From NCBI GenBank assembly GCA_029891385.1, contig CM057228.1, positions 33,545,023 through 33,609,022 of the forward strand: a stretch of 64,000 bases of DNA. Direction: 5' to 3'. The notes under the pieces are model-generated. The model was not told where the DNA came from. It made no database searches and saw only the letters and a program-made list of their open reading frames with translations. Each line of letters begins with the position of its first letter. Within the stretch, counting starts at the first letter, position 1. Shown here in pieces: positions 22,696 through 35,693 of the stretch. A program made the translations under genes and the position numbers. The stretch is from Erythroxylum novogranatense (lineage: Eukaryota > Streptophyta > Magnoliopsida > Malpighiales > Erythroxylaceae).

Positions 22696-25413
22696 TGTTG
22701 GATCCCATTCCCGAGACCCAACTTCTTAACCACTTAATACACTAACGCTGATAAACCACTTGATCATGAGCACTCTTGAATAGAATTCGATTGTACTGCA
22801 TATGATCAGTCTTAAAAGAATCCGAAACGGAACGAAAAATAAAGGATCAGATCGAATACAAATGGGACACAATCACATGAATCGGAATATACAAGTGAAA
22901 CGAAACAAATGTGAAGCTAATAGGATCGAAATTCAACTGAAATCGAATATCAAATACCAATGGGAATCAAATAGATCAATTGACACTGAAAGTTCAAATC
23001 CCGACATCCGAAGCGTGAAAAATAGAAAGCTTGACGCGTTGGATAGCTTGCACTAATCCATCCGAAATAGGTATAAAATTTTGTTTTTCTCTTTTTGTTC
23101 ATTCCATTCATCATTTAGTCCATCGTATTTAACATAAGATATCACTGACAAACAAATCATTTTCCTCTTTGGAAACTTATCCTTCAACTCATACTTATCT
23201 TAAATCACTTGAATCCTCTTATTCATCATATGCTTATTTCTTACTATAACTATCTCATACTCATGTCCATAAACCCCTAAATTCTTACACAATCTTATAA
23301 AATCCATATACTATCATATAAAATCCGGTAGCATAACGGCTGCACAAGAACAAAACCCAAACCTGCAAATAGTAAACTCACTACTATAACTATCAGCAAT
23401 CACACATCCATCATGATCTACCGGACCCTCCGTCCGGGATCTCAGCAGTAACGCAAATCCTAGATTCTAAACCACTTCAAGTCATTTTCATATCCATTCA
23501 CATTTTTCACATTCAAACACATATCACATCCTCCAGTACATTCTTCCATATCCATATATATAAATATATCCCAAATACATTCATAAATCAATTCACTCTA
23601 TATACAAATCCAATATACACAATCCAAAACCAATACATTTCCAATTCCATAACTCAAAATTCTTATACAATATCATAAACCAAAATACATTATGACCCAA
23701 ATGTTTACAATATTCTAATGGCATTTCAAACCATACCTCAATACCAATAGCAAAATACACAATTTACAAGCACATGCACAATTACTGATATCTTGACGTC
23801 TTTCATCCAATCTCCCGCTCGAACACCTGGAGATGGGGACGAAAGGGGGGGTGAGCTCGGAGGCTCGTGGATAACATGTTTATTAAACAAATGATAAGCA
23901 AGAGTATTTTCAAACCTTACTTTTCGTTGATCGAAAAAAAGTGAAGGTTTACTTCTCAATAACTTTTCAAATAAAAACTTTCATAAATCTTCTGAACAGT
24001 TTTGCAAAACTCTCATCGTTGAAAATCCAAGTTCTCATTTTGTCACACTTTCAAACCATTGTACACATGAAATGCATTACATATAAATGCAACACATTCT
24101 AAACAAAGTAAAGCATATAACACATCAATCGGTTTGGGTCGGTCCAAAATAGACGCCTTTGCACATTCCATAAGCGGTCATCCTGCGGTACCGTGAACAG
24201 GACGTACTACACTTTCCTGCATAGCGGTTCAATATAGCCGTGAAGGGAGTCCGAAAACGGAGCTCCTATGCCACTAGCGGGCAGCCGGGAGAAGGCTTTA
24301 AAACGACACCAGTGCACTGACTCCACATGAAGGACCTAACCAAACCCATGTAACACGTATTCATGCTTGAAAATCTCATGTTGCTCGAAGGCATATTTCA
24401 AAACTTAACTTTTCATGTAACGTCAGATTCAAAGACACTTACATTTCCAAATATGTATACATGTATATAACAATGCAAACATATTCTCAACCAATCAATC
24501 AATTTCATCCATGACCACTATTCACATATTGAAACTCAAACAATAAACATAAATATTAAGCACATTTCATCAAAATCCTTCAATTACTTTGAAAACAGTT
24601 AATTGAATCATTTCGTTTACAAGTCCCAAACAACTCTGGATTCACTTGGAAATTATAAACCAATAGTTCATAAATCATAAATTCAATTGATTCAAATCAT
24701 TATAAAGCCAACATTTATAAATACTTATAATTTGAAAAATAAACATATTACCCACCTTTAATTCCATGCTATACTTTTGTCCAATGCTCAAGTCTCCTTA
24801 GCCTCTCCTCAATTTGATCTTTACTTCTCTCTCTCTTCCAACTTAAAATCACCTAAGCCATAATCAACCAATTCCCAAAATCATAAACCTCATACTTTTC
24901 AAATTAACAATAGGAAGTTTATAATTATCCCAAAACCCATATCATAGTCATCATATTTCACAAACCCATTTAGATTCCAACCCCTCTACATCATAATCTT
25001 CCCAAAATCTCTACTCATATACTTTAGCATAAATTTCCAAATAGTTTCTCGTCTATGATTAAACATAACCCAAAGCATAATCACTTAAATTAACCTCATA
25101 CATAACAAACCCATAACCATCTTAGGATAAATCAACTAAAAACTCAAGAAAACTCAAACATTAAAATCATCTCTTACCTCTTTCTCTTCCCATTTTCGAA
25201 ATTCCTCTTGGCTTGGGTAAAATCTCTTCTCCTTCCTCTTTTCCTTCATGAATCCACAAGAAAACAAGCTTGGAACCTTCAAAAATCCAAAACCCTAGCT
25301 TCCTCCTTCTTTCTCCACGAGCTCTCCCTCTCTTCTCTCTTCCTTCTTCTTCTTTCTTCTTCTTTTTCTAGAATTTTCGAGCCTCTTCTCTCTTCCCACG
25401 ACCATGCTCCTCT

Positions 25414-25421
25414 TTTTATAT
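25414..25421 (-). promoter_or_regulatory. Predicted TATA box of LTR D
   Basis: Minus strand GGCATATAAAAAGA. A CT/GA-rich leader (25200-25400) follows, as in A1, A2 and A4. Confidence 0.55.
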
Positions 25422-26437
25422 GCCAAGCCATTTATTTAGAGGGTAAAAGACCCTTCTGCCCCTCCTCAATTGCCTTTAAACTTTACTCTTTAAGTTGACT
25501 TCCAGAAATGCCCCTAAATATTTCTTCAAGTTATGCTCACTTTTGGACAATTGTTCTCACATCTAAATGAAGGAATTTGCTAAAACTTCCTTCTAGAGAA
25601 TTGTTCCTCTATGTCTTAATTTTATAATGCCTCAAGAATCATCCAATTTGGAGCACTACATCAAAAGTTATAGCCTAAACATGTCGGAGATATCATTTGT
25701 TAACACATTTTCTAGCAATTCACTTCCTTCCACAATAGACATCCTTAAAGGCTAAAATGAATTTTGGTTCCTTTATAGAAAATGTAGCCCCATGTCTTAA
25801 CTTTATTTCACCTCAAACCTCGCTTTAATCGGATCTCCACAGATCCCTAAATTCGTAAAATACTGAACTATGTTCATAAACTTTCCTGTCTCACTTTGAT
25901 TCAAATACTCTTGCCCAAATAAATCCCTAAAACTCATAATTTTCCATTAATATGAAATTTAGTATCTTAGGAATCCAACGCTTCGAGAACCAAGTCATTT
26001 GGATGTCGGACGGAAAAGATATAAGCAAATTATTTGACAAGGTCGGATGAGGAAGGAAAATAGCAAGCTTAGAATGAGACAAAACATTCTGATTATCATA
26101 TGATTCAATCAAACTCTTTCAATTCAACTCCAGTTGATACAAATTTTCATGGGGAGAAAGACACATGTGTTAGGAATTCAATGCTTCAATAATCGCCTTA
26201 ATCCGAGGTCGGATGAGTGAGTTATGATCAAAACATTGACCCATGCTTAAACTCTAAATCTATTTGAAACTCTTTTGGCGCAAATGCCATAACTTTCTCT
26301 AAAAATCTCCTAATGCCTTCGTTTTAGCTCCATTTGAAAGATAACATCAAGATCTACAACTCGTATTAGAGGCCTCGAAGCGAGATTCGGCCTCAAAACT
26401 GGTAAACATTACGTTTTTCCCAAGGTGACCCGTAGCT

Positions 26438-26615
26438 GTCCGTTAAACGGACATGCATGTCCGTTTAACGGACACATACTGCCAAAAGTGTGCCAATTCG
26501 TCCGAGAAAGTCCGTTTAACGGACATCCGTGTCCGTCTAACGGACATACACATAGCAAGGGGTCCTTTTGACCCGTAGCTGTCCGTTAACGGACTTCCAT
26601 GTCCGTTTAACGGAC
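26438..26615. repeat. Palindrome array GTCCGTTTAACGGAC in LTR D U3
   Basis: Six copies at about 26438, 26459, 26510, 26531, 26581 and 26601, each a 14-15 bp palindrome (variants TTAAAC, TCTAAC, TTAAC in the centre). A longer unit, GACCCGTAGCTGTCCGTT, is repeated at 26428 and 26571. The array is about 1 kb upstream of the TATA box. Confidence 0.9.
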
Positions 26616-27362
26616 ATGCATTTTCCAAAACTTCTTGAACCTTCTTCCAATGTTTCTTCCATCAAAACTAACTTCATAAACACTTATAATCTCCACATAT
26701 TTACTCATTCATAGGCCTAAACACTTCATAACAATTCAAGCAAAAATTTCAATTCATGAAATCCTCAAATTTCAACTAAATTGGTTCATTAAAACCTCAA
26801 AATTTCAAACATTCATCAAAGTCACAAAACATAAATCTTTATATAACATCTTAACTTGTATCAACTATAATTCTTAACTCGATCTCAAAACATGCATAAT
26901 TGATCTCCTTGGAAAGATAAAAGAGCAAGCTACAACTTCAAAGAAGGCAACCTTGGCCAATTATATGTCAATTATTTCCCTAATTTCCCTTAAATCAACA
27001 TACACATTCCTATCCATATGCAAAACTTATCATTCTTGCCAACTTCATTTCTTCTATTTTAATCTCATTCAACCAATTAATTTTGACATTGAAAATCAAT
27101 CCAATACTCAACCTCAATCCAAAAGATTGCTTACATTTAAATCATATCTTGTCATTCACCAAGATCCTCTCTTGCCTTTTCTAATATCTCACTTATATAA
27201 CATAACCATGATTAAATGCTTAAGGTTTTTTTATCGACTCATCAACCATGCATAAAATCACATTATAATATCATAATCATCTATAACATAATTTACACAA
27301 AAACACTCATTTGATCTCATTTATTATTTCTAGATTTTCGCTTCAAGGTTCGGGGTCCAACA

Positions 27363-27536
27363 TTTATAAACAGAAAAAAAAAAATATGGACATAAGTAAT
27401 TTTTTAAAACTTATATTCCTAATCTTATAACCATGTTTGGAGTGATCATACAGATTCTAGTTATAGATAGATAATCAACAGAATTAGTTCCTTGATCATA
27501 TGTAGGACACATAACAATTCCTTTATAGACCAGAAG
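27363..27536 (+). other. Element G fragment between D and E
   Basis: Starts with the right TSD of D (TTTAT) and ends with the left TSD of E (AGAAG, 27532-27536). AT-rich, with an A run at 27374. No coding signal. Confidence 0.7.
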
Positions 27537-28923
27537 AGATCGAGGTAAGTTTTAATCTTATAAATCCTCAGTATTCTATAAGCACACAATTCGTAGCATA
27601 ATATTAAAAGTGTTGATCCCATGAGGAAGGAGAGTAATTTAATCCTAATCTAAGGCTAGAAAAACTATAAAATTGAAAATAAAAGATGTAACAGAAATTA
27701 ATTACGAGAATTGAGTTCAACCAATCAATTCATAAATTAAACACAAAAGTATTAACAAGTGAGCAATAAGCAATCACATAGAAATCAATTTAAGGAATTT
27801 ACTAATTTATAAGAAAGGGGATTTTACTTATCATTAATTCTAACCTAGCCGATTATGTGTCAAGAGAGTGTTGGTTCTAAACTATCTTAGGATTGATTAC
27901 TCTCTCTCGAGTTATAACTATTAAACCCTAAATTACAAACCCTAATTAGATTGTAAATTTTGCAATCTCTCAGTTCACAAATTATCCAAAACCTTAATTA
28001 GATTTGAAGCACTCTAATAAACTATCGGAACATCACACGATGTCTCTCTCCATAAAATTACTAATATGATTTGACACGGTTTCTATTAAATCGCCTAACT
28101 ATCATTAATCCAATTTAATAGTTTTTCAATCAATTCACTCTCTCAGTTTAGTATCGAATTATGCAAGAACGCAATTAAATAACGACATTCATCTAATAAA
28201 CACAATCGACTAAATTATCATTAAATCAAAATAAAATCCCGAAGGAGAGTTTAGAACATCATCAATATTTCAAATCCTATCATCATACTATCCATATTAA
28301 TTCTATACATAAATAAAATCAAAAGGAAAAGGAAATAATGATTTAGAATAGATAGCAAAAGGCAATGACGTCTGGAAACCTCCTAATTCGAGAAGCATGT
28401 TGAGTCAGCTTCGTCTTCATCTTCCTTCTTCTTTTTTCTTTTTTCTCTCCCTTAGTTTAGGGTTTCAAGTGTGCATGACACAAAAATCTTCTTTGTGCTC
28501 CTCTTAATGTTCTTTAAATAATCTTTTATGTTTTGGGTAACCCTAGGGTTTTTTTGTGGTCCGAAAGGTCTAAAAAGTCCCTTAAAACTTGAAGTTTGTA
28601 AACAACTATGCGTCTGCCTAATGCAGGCCACAATCGTGACCCACATTTGAGCCTTCTGTCACGATCACGATCGTGGGCTATTATTTCGGCTTAAATGTCT
28701 TTAAAAACTCCTCCATTCTTCGATACTAGCCCTAAAACATTGGCAAATATATCAAGGTACATCAAATTAAGCTCAAAAGCTTGTACTAGCCCGTAAAACA
28801 CTTAAAACACAAATAATTAAAAAATTAACACAATTTTAACCTAAACACATATTAAATGATCGAATTAATGGCTAAACACATATCAAACTATGCCCTAAAA
28901 TACGATGCAATTTACACTTATCA
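27537..28923 (-). repeat. Element E 3' LTR
   Basis: 1387 bp, homologous throughout to 56679-58069. On its own strand it starts TGATAAGTGTAAATTGC and ends at 27537; the terminal base pair is changed (plus strand AGATCGAGG against TGATCGAGG at 56679). A short CACGATCGTG palindrome block lies near 28655-28675. Confidence 0.92.
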
Positions 28924-28940
28924 ATATCCCCACACTTAAA
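28924..28940 (-). other. Element E polypurine tract
   Basis: Minus strand reads TTTAAGTGTGGGGATAT directly before the 3' LTR start TGATAAG. It is nearly the same as the F1 tract (14759). Confidence 0.9.
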
Positions 28941-30229
28941 CATTTGCTTGTCTTGAAGCAAACAACACAAAAACATAAAGCACACAATGCAATAATGAGG
29001 CAATAGCTTCAACTTCACGAAAGAAATTTAACTCTAAACACAATCATTCAAGTTGTTCAAAATTATTAACATGCAAAATCCGCATATGGGAATTATGGAC
29101 TAAATATACATATTAATCAAAATTTAAAAGTCAAGTTTATTCACCCCTTTCAAGTGTTCACACATTAATAATTATTTGGTCAATCACACTTTGTAACTAA
29201 AGCTAAGTACATTTTCATAAAAAGTTAAGCTACTTACAAGTTCGGTAGGTTTTTATTTAAAAAATATTTTTTTGTTACTTTTTTTAGATATGGACCTAGT
29301 CTTTTTATACGGAGGCAAATATTGGTGATGACTGTTGATTTGATTACTCAACTAAGTCATGTTTTTAGTAAGTTGTTTGGTTGGAATGTCATTAAATCCT
29401 TTTGACGCAAAGGCACACATTTGTTATACATGTCAATCCGGTTACTTGGCTACATCTCGTTCTCAACTGACTACTAGCTCTATTCATAACTCGAAGGCCA
29501 GCGGAATAGTTATTTATTTAAAATTTACAAACACTTTTTCTTTTTTTATTAATGCCTACCTTGTTGCTTTAGCTACTCGTTTTCATGAAAAAAATTACTA
29601 GCAAGCTACTTAGTCGAAAGACCTAAAATTATGAATGAATGTTACAACTTATAGTGTGATAAACTAACACTGAATCCTAATTAACTTACATATTTTAGCC
29701 AAAGAACCCATATCACTAATTTCATGACCTAATGGCTCTTCACAACCTAATAGATTATGTTCAAAATTAAATCGATTTCGTTCCATCTAAGCCATTGATG
29801 CATTCACACAATTCCTAATATGTAACCTGAACACACTAATATAACAGTATACAAACACTCAAAACAAAACACACAACCCTCCCCACACTTGAACAACACA
29901 TTGTCCTTAATATGAGAAGGCCATAAACAAACACATGGAAGGAAATAACATAAAATAAAAAAAAAAATAAAGACTAAATTAAAAAAAAAAGGTTTGAAAC
30001 AAAACCTTACGATGATGGTGAGGTCTTGGGACCAAATCCGCTTGATGCTCGAGATTGTTGTCTTATCTTGGAATTACTTAAAGAGAGTAAGAGAATTAGT
30101 AATCCCAGATCATTTCAAATCATTAAAATTTTATTTAAAATTTAAAACAAATATAACTAAACACAACAATTTGAATCTAACTACTGAATGTGCTAATTTA
30201 TGGTCATTAACTTGACCTTACATCCTTAG
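28941..30229 (-). other. Element E spacer between pol and PPT
   Basis: No coding signal beyond chance open frames. A second PPT-like motif, AAGTGTGGGGAGGG on the minus strand, lies at 29877-29890, preceded by AAGGACAATGTG as in F1 at 13575. This is where some Athila elements carry an env-like ORF; none is visible. Confidence 0.65.
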
Positions 30230-31560
30230 AGGCGTCTTTAATTGTTCAAACGGAATGAATCACTTCCTTGTTTTAGGAATCGCTCCTCCGAGATACAATT
30301 TACAACGAAGCTTTTTAATTTTAAAAGTTTCCTTGTTATCATTTTTTAATTTGGGGGCTCTATGATTGAAAACTTGAATGATCGTAAAAGGTCCACTCCA
30401 TCGAGATTTTAGCTTCCTTGGAAACAACCTCAACTTTGAATTCTATAGCAACACTACATCTCCTACTTTAAATTACTTTTGTTTAAGATAAGAATTGTGT
30501 CATTTCTTTACCTTCTCCTTGTAGAGTTTGACATTTTTGTATGCATTATAATGAAACTCTTCAAGTTCATCCAATTACAGAAGTTGTTTTTCTCCTGCTT
30601 GCTTCCAATCAAAATTTAATGTTCTTATCACCCAATATGCCCAATGTTCTAGTTCAACCGATAAATGAAAAGCTTTTATGTATACAAGCCTATAAGGAGT
30701 TGTTCCGATAGGTGTCTTGAAAGCAGTCCTATAAGCTCATAAGGCATTATCTAGCTTCATTGCCTAATCCTTCCAAGAGTTGTTCACCTTCTTTTCTCAA
30801 ATTTGTTTAAGCTCCCAGTTGACAACTTCCACTTGGCCACTAGTTTGCGGATGATAAGGCATACCAACAGGATGGTGAACTCCATTTTTTTAGGAGGGCA
30901 TCAAAAGTTTTGTTGCAAAAAGGTGTACCTCCATCACTTATTATCATTTGTGGCATTCCAAACCGATTGAATAACCGTTTGATGAACTTTTGCACAACCT
31001 TTCTATCATTAGTTGGAGATGTCACTGCTTCAGCCTAATGTGAGACATAATCCACCCCACTAAAATGTACATGTTCCCCATTGAGGATGGAAAAGGACCC
31101 ATAAAGTCGATGTCCTATACATCGAAGACTTCCACTTTTAAAATGTTGGATAAAGGCATCTCATCTCTTTTAGAGATGTTACCTATTATCTGAAATCGGT
31201 CACATTGTGTCACGAAAGTTTGATGATCTTTAAACAGTTGTGGCTAATAAAATCCACTCTCGAGTATCCAAGTTGTCATTATGTTAGCTCTATAATGGCC
31301 AACATATTGACCTTAATGACATTGCTTTAAGATGTCTAACATTTCTTCCTCCGAAACATATTGTTGCATTAACCCGTCAGTGCATGTTTTATATAAAATT
31401 AGCTTATCCTATAGATATCGAGTACACTTATATAAAAATCTATTTCTTTGTTAATAAGATAAATCAGAAGGAAGCTTACCACTGGCAAAATAATTTGTGA
31501 TATTGGCAAACCATGGTATAGTTAAACTTTCAAGCAACATCGGAGTTTCATCAGGGAAAT
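30230..31560 (-). pseudogene. pol: Element E integrase (Athila)
   Basis: Minus-strand IN in broken frames. Near 31330-31190 is a degraded HHCC zinc region ending in a C-D-R-F-Q context, then GNISKRDEMPL. Next comes the catalytic core start with a D in DIDFMGPFPSSMGN (about 31110-31070), and the second block KRLFNRFGMPQMIISDGG (about 30975-30930) with the second D. The third, glutamate-bearing region is near 30850-30800. The C-terminal part shows SKLRLFPRKLKSRWSGPF (about 30440-30385), the conserved gypsy IN C-terminus. Stops and shifts are frequent. The upstream edge joins RNase H across solo LTR A2 at the TSD GAAAT. IN would insert the element's cDNA and make 5-bp TSDs. Confidence 0.85.
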
Positions 31561-32918
31561 TGTTGGACCCCGATCTTTTAGTGGAAATTAGAAATATGAA
31601 AATGAAAATTTGATAAGAGTTTTTATATATGAATGGAGTTATAGATATTTTTGCCTTAAGGAAGTTGATGAGAAAAGATTTGTTTGATTGGATAACTTTG
31701 GGTTTCAAATAGATTTGTATGGATTATGAAAGTTCAAGTGGATTGAAATGGAAGTTGAAATCAAGAAATAGAAAGTGAAAGTGTAAAATTTTGAAGAAAT
31801 TAGAAAGAAAAGACAATTTGGTTGGTTATGCATGTGGTGTTTTAAGTTAGATTATTGAAAGAATAAGATTTCAGTCATATGTGGAGAATGATGGAGTTTT
31901 GTATCTTTTGTACTTGGACTTGAATACTGATGTTGTAATATGGCTTGGAATGCCATTTAATTTTATAAACATTTATCTTATGATGTTAATGAGACATGGA
32001 TTTATATATGGATATGAAAGATCAATTGTGTATGAATATTAATTGTGTATAGATTTGTGTGTATTGTGTTTGAGAGGAATTAGTTGAAGAGTTTGTGGTG
32101 ATGTGTTGATATGTGAAGTTGATGTGTTAGAATGGTGTTAGAAACTTCAATGGCAAATCTGTACTGATCTAGATATATTTGGCCAAAGTGGTCTTAATGA
32201 AAGTTGTATTTCATGTTTCCAGCTTTCTAACGCCATAAAGTATGCAATTTTTCGATATCGGGGCAAGAAGTTATGATAAATTGAAGTTTGGATATTGCTT
32301 AGGTGATTGCTAACAAGGCAGAAACCTTGATTGGAAAATTAACGTAGCTAGAGGTTGAAGTTTCTTTGGAGTTCTTTATGAACATTGTAGAGGTTGTTTT
32401 ATCTTTCCATTGATATAAAGCATGAAAATATTGGACAAGAGAGTAGAAAGAATGATCTTGGTATGAGTTGTGATAAGGAAAGACTTGGAGACAAGATTGG
32501 TAGTGATCTGAAAAATGTTCACTGAATATGTTTCAGTATTTTAGCCATAACGATTTCTCTAGTAATCCAAACGAGATGATTCTTAATTTGGATTAAACTA
32601 GAGATATATGGCTACATTTTTTAAGAAGATATCGAATCTCAATTATGTGCCTAAGAGTCTCAAATATTGTCATGAAGTTAAGAATTGGGTGCAGTGTTGG
32701 TGCAGGAATGAAAGTCTTATCTTCTGACTTTAGGATCAATTTTGGAATTTATAAAGATAGATTTTGGCAAAATTTCCTTCTTTAAAGTTGTAGATTTTTC
32801 TCTTAGCTTTCCAACAAATCAAACCGTGTCTAATTTGGAGTTCTGAGTAGAAAATTATGATCTTTCTAAGTGTGGATGTTCTAGAGAAGGGGGTCAGACG
32901 AAATTTTGCGTGCATCTT

Positions 32919-33098
32919 TGACGTCATCACGCATTTAAATTTTTGCGTCTGTGCTGACGTCATCACAGACGAAATTTTGCGTCTGTGCTGACGTCATCAT
33001 AGAGGAATTTTTGCGTCTGTAGTGACGTCACCACAGACGAATTTTTGCGTCTGTGCTGACGTCACCACAGACGAATTTTTGCGTCTATGCTGACATCA
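32919..33098 (+). repeat. TGACGTCA tandem array in LTR A2 U3
   Basis: Five perfect TGACGTCA sites at 32919, 32955, 32989, 33023 and 33057 and a decayed TGACATCA at 33091, with a period of 34-36 bp. The unit also carries CACAGACGAA and TTTTTGCGTCTGTG, which pair as an inverted repeat. TGACGTCA is the known palindromic core for plant bZIP factors such as the TGA class; actual binding is inference. Confidence 0.92.
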
Positions 33099-33749
33099 TC
33101 GTCTGCTTTGGTATTTTTGACCCCTCTTCCTTCTTTTGGCCATAACTTTTCGTGTAGATCTCCGATTGAGTCGATTTTCAAAGCGTTGGATTCCTAAGAC
33201 ATTTTTCTATCTTTTCATATTATATAGATCAGTTTTGGAATTAAATGGAGAAAGATAGCTCAGATTTTCGTGAACTGATCGGTTATAAAAGTTTGAACAG
33301 TGTTCAGTATTTTAGAGATATCTTGATCGGTAGAGCTCCGATCGATTTGATTCTTTTTGAAAATGAAAATAGAGACATGGGGCTACAAATGTTATGAAGG
33401 AACCGATCAGCAATGTAGCCTCTAAGATTTCCAAATTCAGGTCGGAAGTTAGGTGTAGTGTTCAGCCTCGAGTCTAAAGAACAGACTTCAGTATTTTGAA
33501 GATATCTTGAGCTATAGAGCTCCGATTGATCCAATTCTTAAGGGTTGGATTCGTAAGACATAGAGGAACATTTCTCTAGAATAAAGTTTTATCAAATGGC
33601 TTCATTTACCTGATCGAAATAATCAGACAAGATGTCAGTTTTAAAGACCAATGGAGGGGTAATTTTGGAAGTTTACTTAAAAGGTTAAGTTTATAGGCTT
33701 AAATGGAGGGACTTATGGGTCATTCCTCATTCATTAAAGGTCATGGAAC

Positions 33750-33757
33750 TATAAAAG
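33750..33757 (+). promoter_or_regulatory. Predicted TATA box of LTR A2
   Basis: GGAACTATAAAAGCAAGTGG context, about 650 bp downstream of the TGACGTCA array and just upstream of a GA-rich leader. Confidence 0.65.
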
Positions 33758-35693
33758 CAAGTGGGCTGTCATTTTAAGAGGCAACCCATGACACTTAAGA
33801 GAAAAGAAGGAATAAGAGAAGAAGAGAGAAGAGAGAAGGGAGAGCAAGTTTTGGTGGAGAAAAAGGGGAGAAAGCTAGGGCTCGATTTTTCTACCACTTG
33901 AAGAGAGATTTTAATGTCATTCCAAGAGAGAAAAGGTGGAGGATGAAGAGCTTCCCTTGAACCAAGAAAATCCGAAAATGGAGGAGAAATGAGGTAAGAG
34001 CAATTTTTAAGATTTGAGTTTCTCTTGAAGTTTTGGTTTAGAATCATGGAAAATGGAATGGGTTTGTGGAGTATGAAGTTAATTTTGTTGATTGCTTAAT
34101 ATTATGGGTTTAATTTTGGATGGAAATTAATTAGGGTTTATGCCCAAATTTGGAATTTGGGGATTTTGGGAATTTGTGATTTAGAAAGCTTGAATATATG
34201 AGGGATTTATGTTTTCTAAGTTCAATTTGAGGATTAAGTTATTTATGATGTTGAACTTGGGTGAAATTGCTTTAGGTGAAGTTAAATTGGAAGAAAGAAG
34301 GAATCAATGGACAAATTGGAGCAAGGAACAAATTTCTAGCATCGATTTGAGGTGGGTACCTGTTTATAATAAAATTTATAAGCCACTAATGCTTTCTTTA
34401 AATAAAGAGATTTTCTGATTTCAATTGCATCGTAAATGTTGCACCATTATGTGAATGATTTGAAAAATCATTATTGATTCCATACATAAACGTTTGATGA
34501 AATGCAAAATACATTTGTGTTATGCCTCGAAGATTCCATGGCATTTCGTATATTTGGAAAAGAGCATTCGATAAAGTGATTGAGCATGAGTATGTGCTTT
34601 TGTTGGGCGAGAGGAACGTTGTGTTAGTCACGTGCGCCGACGTTTAAGCTGCTCCCTACGCCGTTAGAGGCCACGAGATCTGAGAAATCGGACTCGTTGT
34701 GTTTACGATAAACTTGGTTTATTCGTTGTGTTCTGAAACTCTCGAGCCGTTATGTGTGCATTTGCATTGTGAAGTATTATGATTGATGCATTCATATTTG
34801 AAAAATTGTGAATTAAACTATCGCAAAAGAAGAACTTTTGAAAATGTGCTTTATGGGTTTCAAACAAAGTTTCGCAAGAAAAGAAAAGAAAAGCATTTTT
34901 AAAAGGTTTTGCTTATTTATTTGTTATAAGCTGTTACCCACGAGCTATAAGCTCACCCCCCTTCATTCCCATCCACAGGTGATGAGAAGAAGATTGGGTA
35001 AAGAAAAGTGAAGGTTTCCATTTGTATGTGTTCATATGGTATAATTTGTTTAGCTAAGCGATCGCTAAGAAATTTAGAATTGTTGTGTATTCATTTTGAG
35101 AATGTATTCTGAATTCTGGACATATGTATTGGATTAAGTTATGGATTTGTATATGGAATAGTAAAATGAATTATGATTCGAGTTATGAATTTTGTGTATG
35201 GAAATTGGGTATATGACTGTGATGGTTGGTCTGAATATTTAAAGTGCTAATCGTTTGAGAATTGATGGTATTTAAATTGGAATGTGCGCGAGTTTATGGA
35301 AATGAAAAGTGAGAGTTTAAATCGATGAGATATGATTGTATATGAAGAAGCAAATAAATTGAGTTTGAGTGCGAATGATTTCAATTGGATATTGAAGTCA
35401 CTTTGTAAGAGATGAAATGAAAATGAAAGAAAAAAAATGTACACGGATTGGATTAGTTTTGACTGATAGTTTTAAGGTTTCCAACGCAAACGCTTTCTTT
35501 GATACTTGTTCACGGATGTCGGCTCCGTTTTGTTACGTATCAGAAATTGGTTTCGATTCGATTTGTATTCGATTCGTTTTGATTCGATACCTTCGTATTT
35601 GTTTCGCATGTTGTGATTCGATTTATTCGATTTGAATCCGTTTTGTTCCTTCGTTTTTCGGTTGGGATCCGGTTCCCGGATCGGGTCCCAACA

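Larger units (their letters stand above)
22696..27362 (-). mobile_element. Solo LTR D (family A) with perfect TSD
   Basis: 4667 bp, from TGTTGGATCCC to GGGGTCCAACA, flanked by TTTAT at 22691-22695 and 27363-27367. The shared family-A blocks occur in minus orientation (GTGAGCTCGGAGGCTCG at 23851; GCGGGCAGCCGGGAGAAGG at 24278-24296). TATA box at 25414. U3 is long (about 1.9 kb) and holds the GTCCGTTTAACGGAC array. No internal domain, PBS or PPT, so this is a solo LTR formed by LTR-LTR recombination. Weak AT-rich open frames within it are not genes. Confidence 0.92.
31561..35693 (+). mobile_element. Solo LTR A2 (family A) with perfect TSD
   Basis: 4133 bp, TGTTGGACCCCGATC to GATCGGGTCCCAACA, flanked by GAAAT at 31556-31560 and 35694-35698. 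It lies between the RNase H and integrase parts of E. TATA at 33750, GA-rich leader 33790-34000, shared R blocks at 34605-34760 and 34930-34985. The long U3 holds a TGACGTCA array (32919-33098) and three diverged copies of a module with GAGCTCCGATYGA (about 33160, 33330, 33515). No internal domain. Confidence 0.93.
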
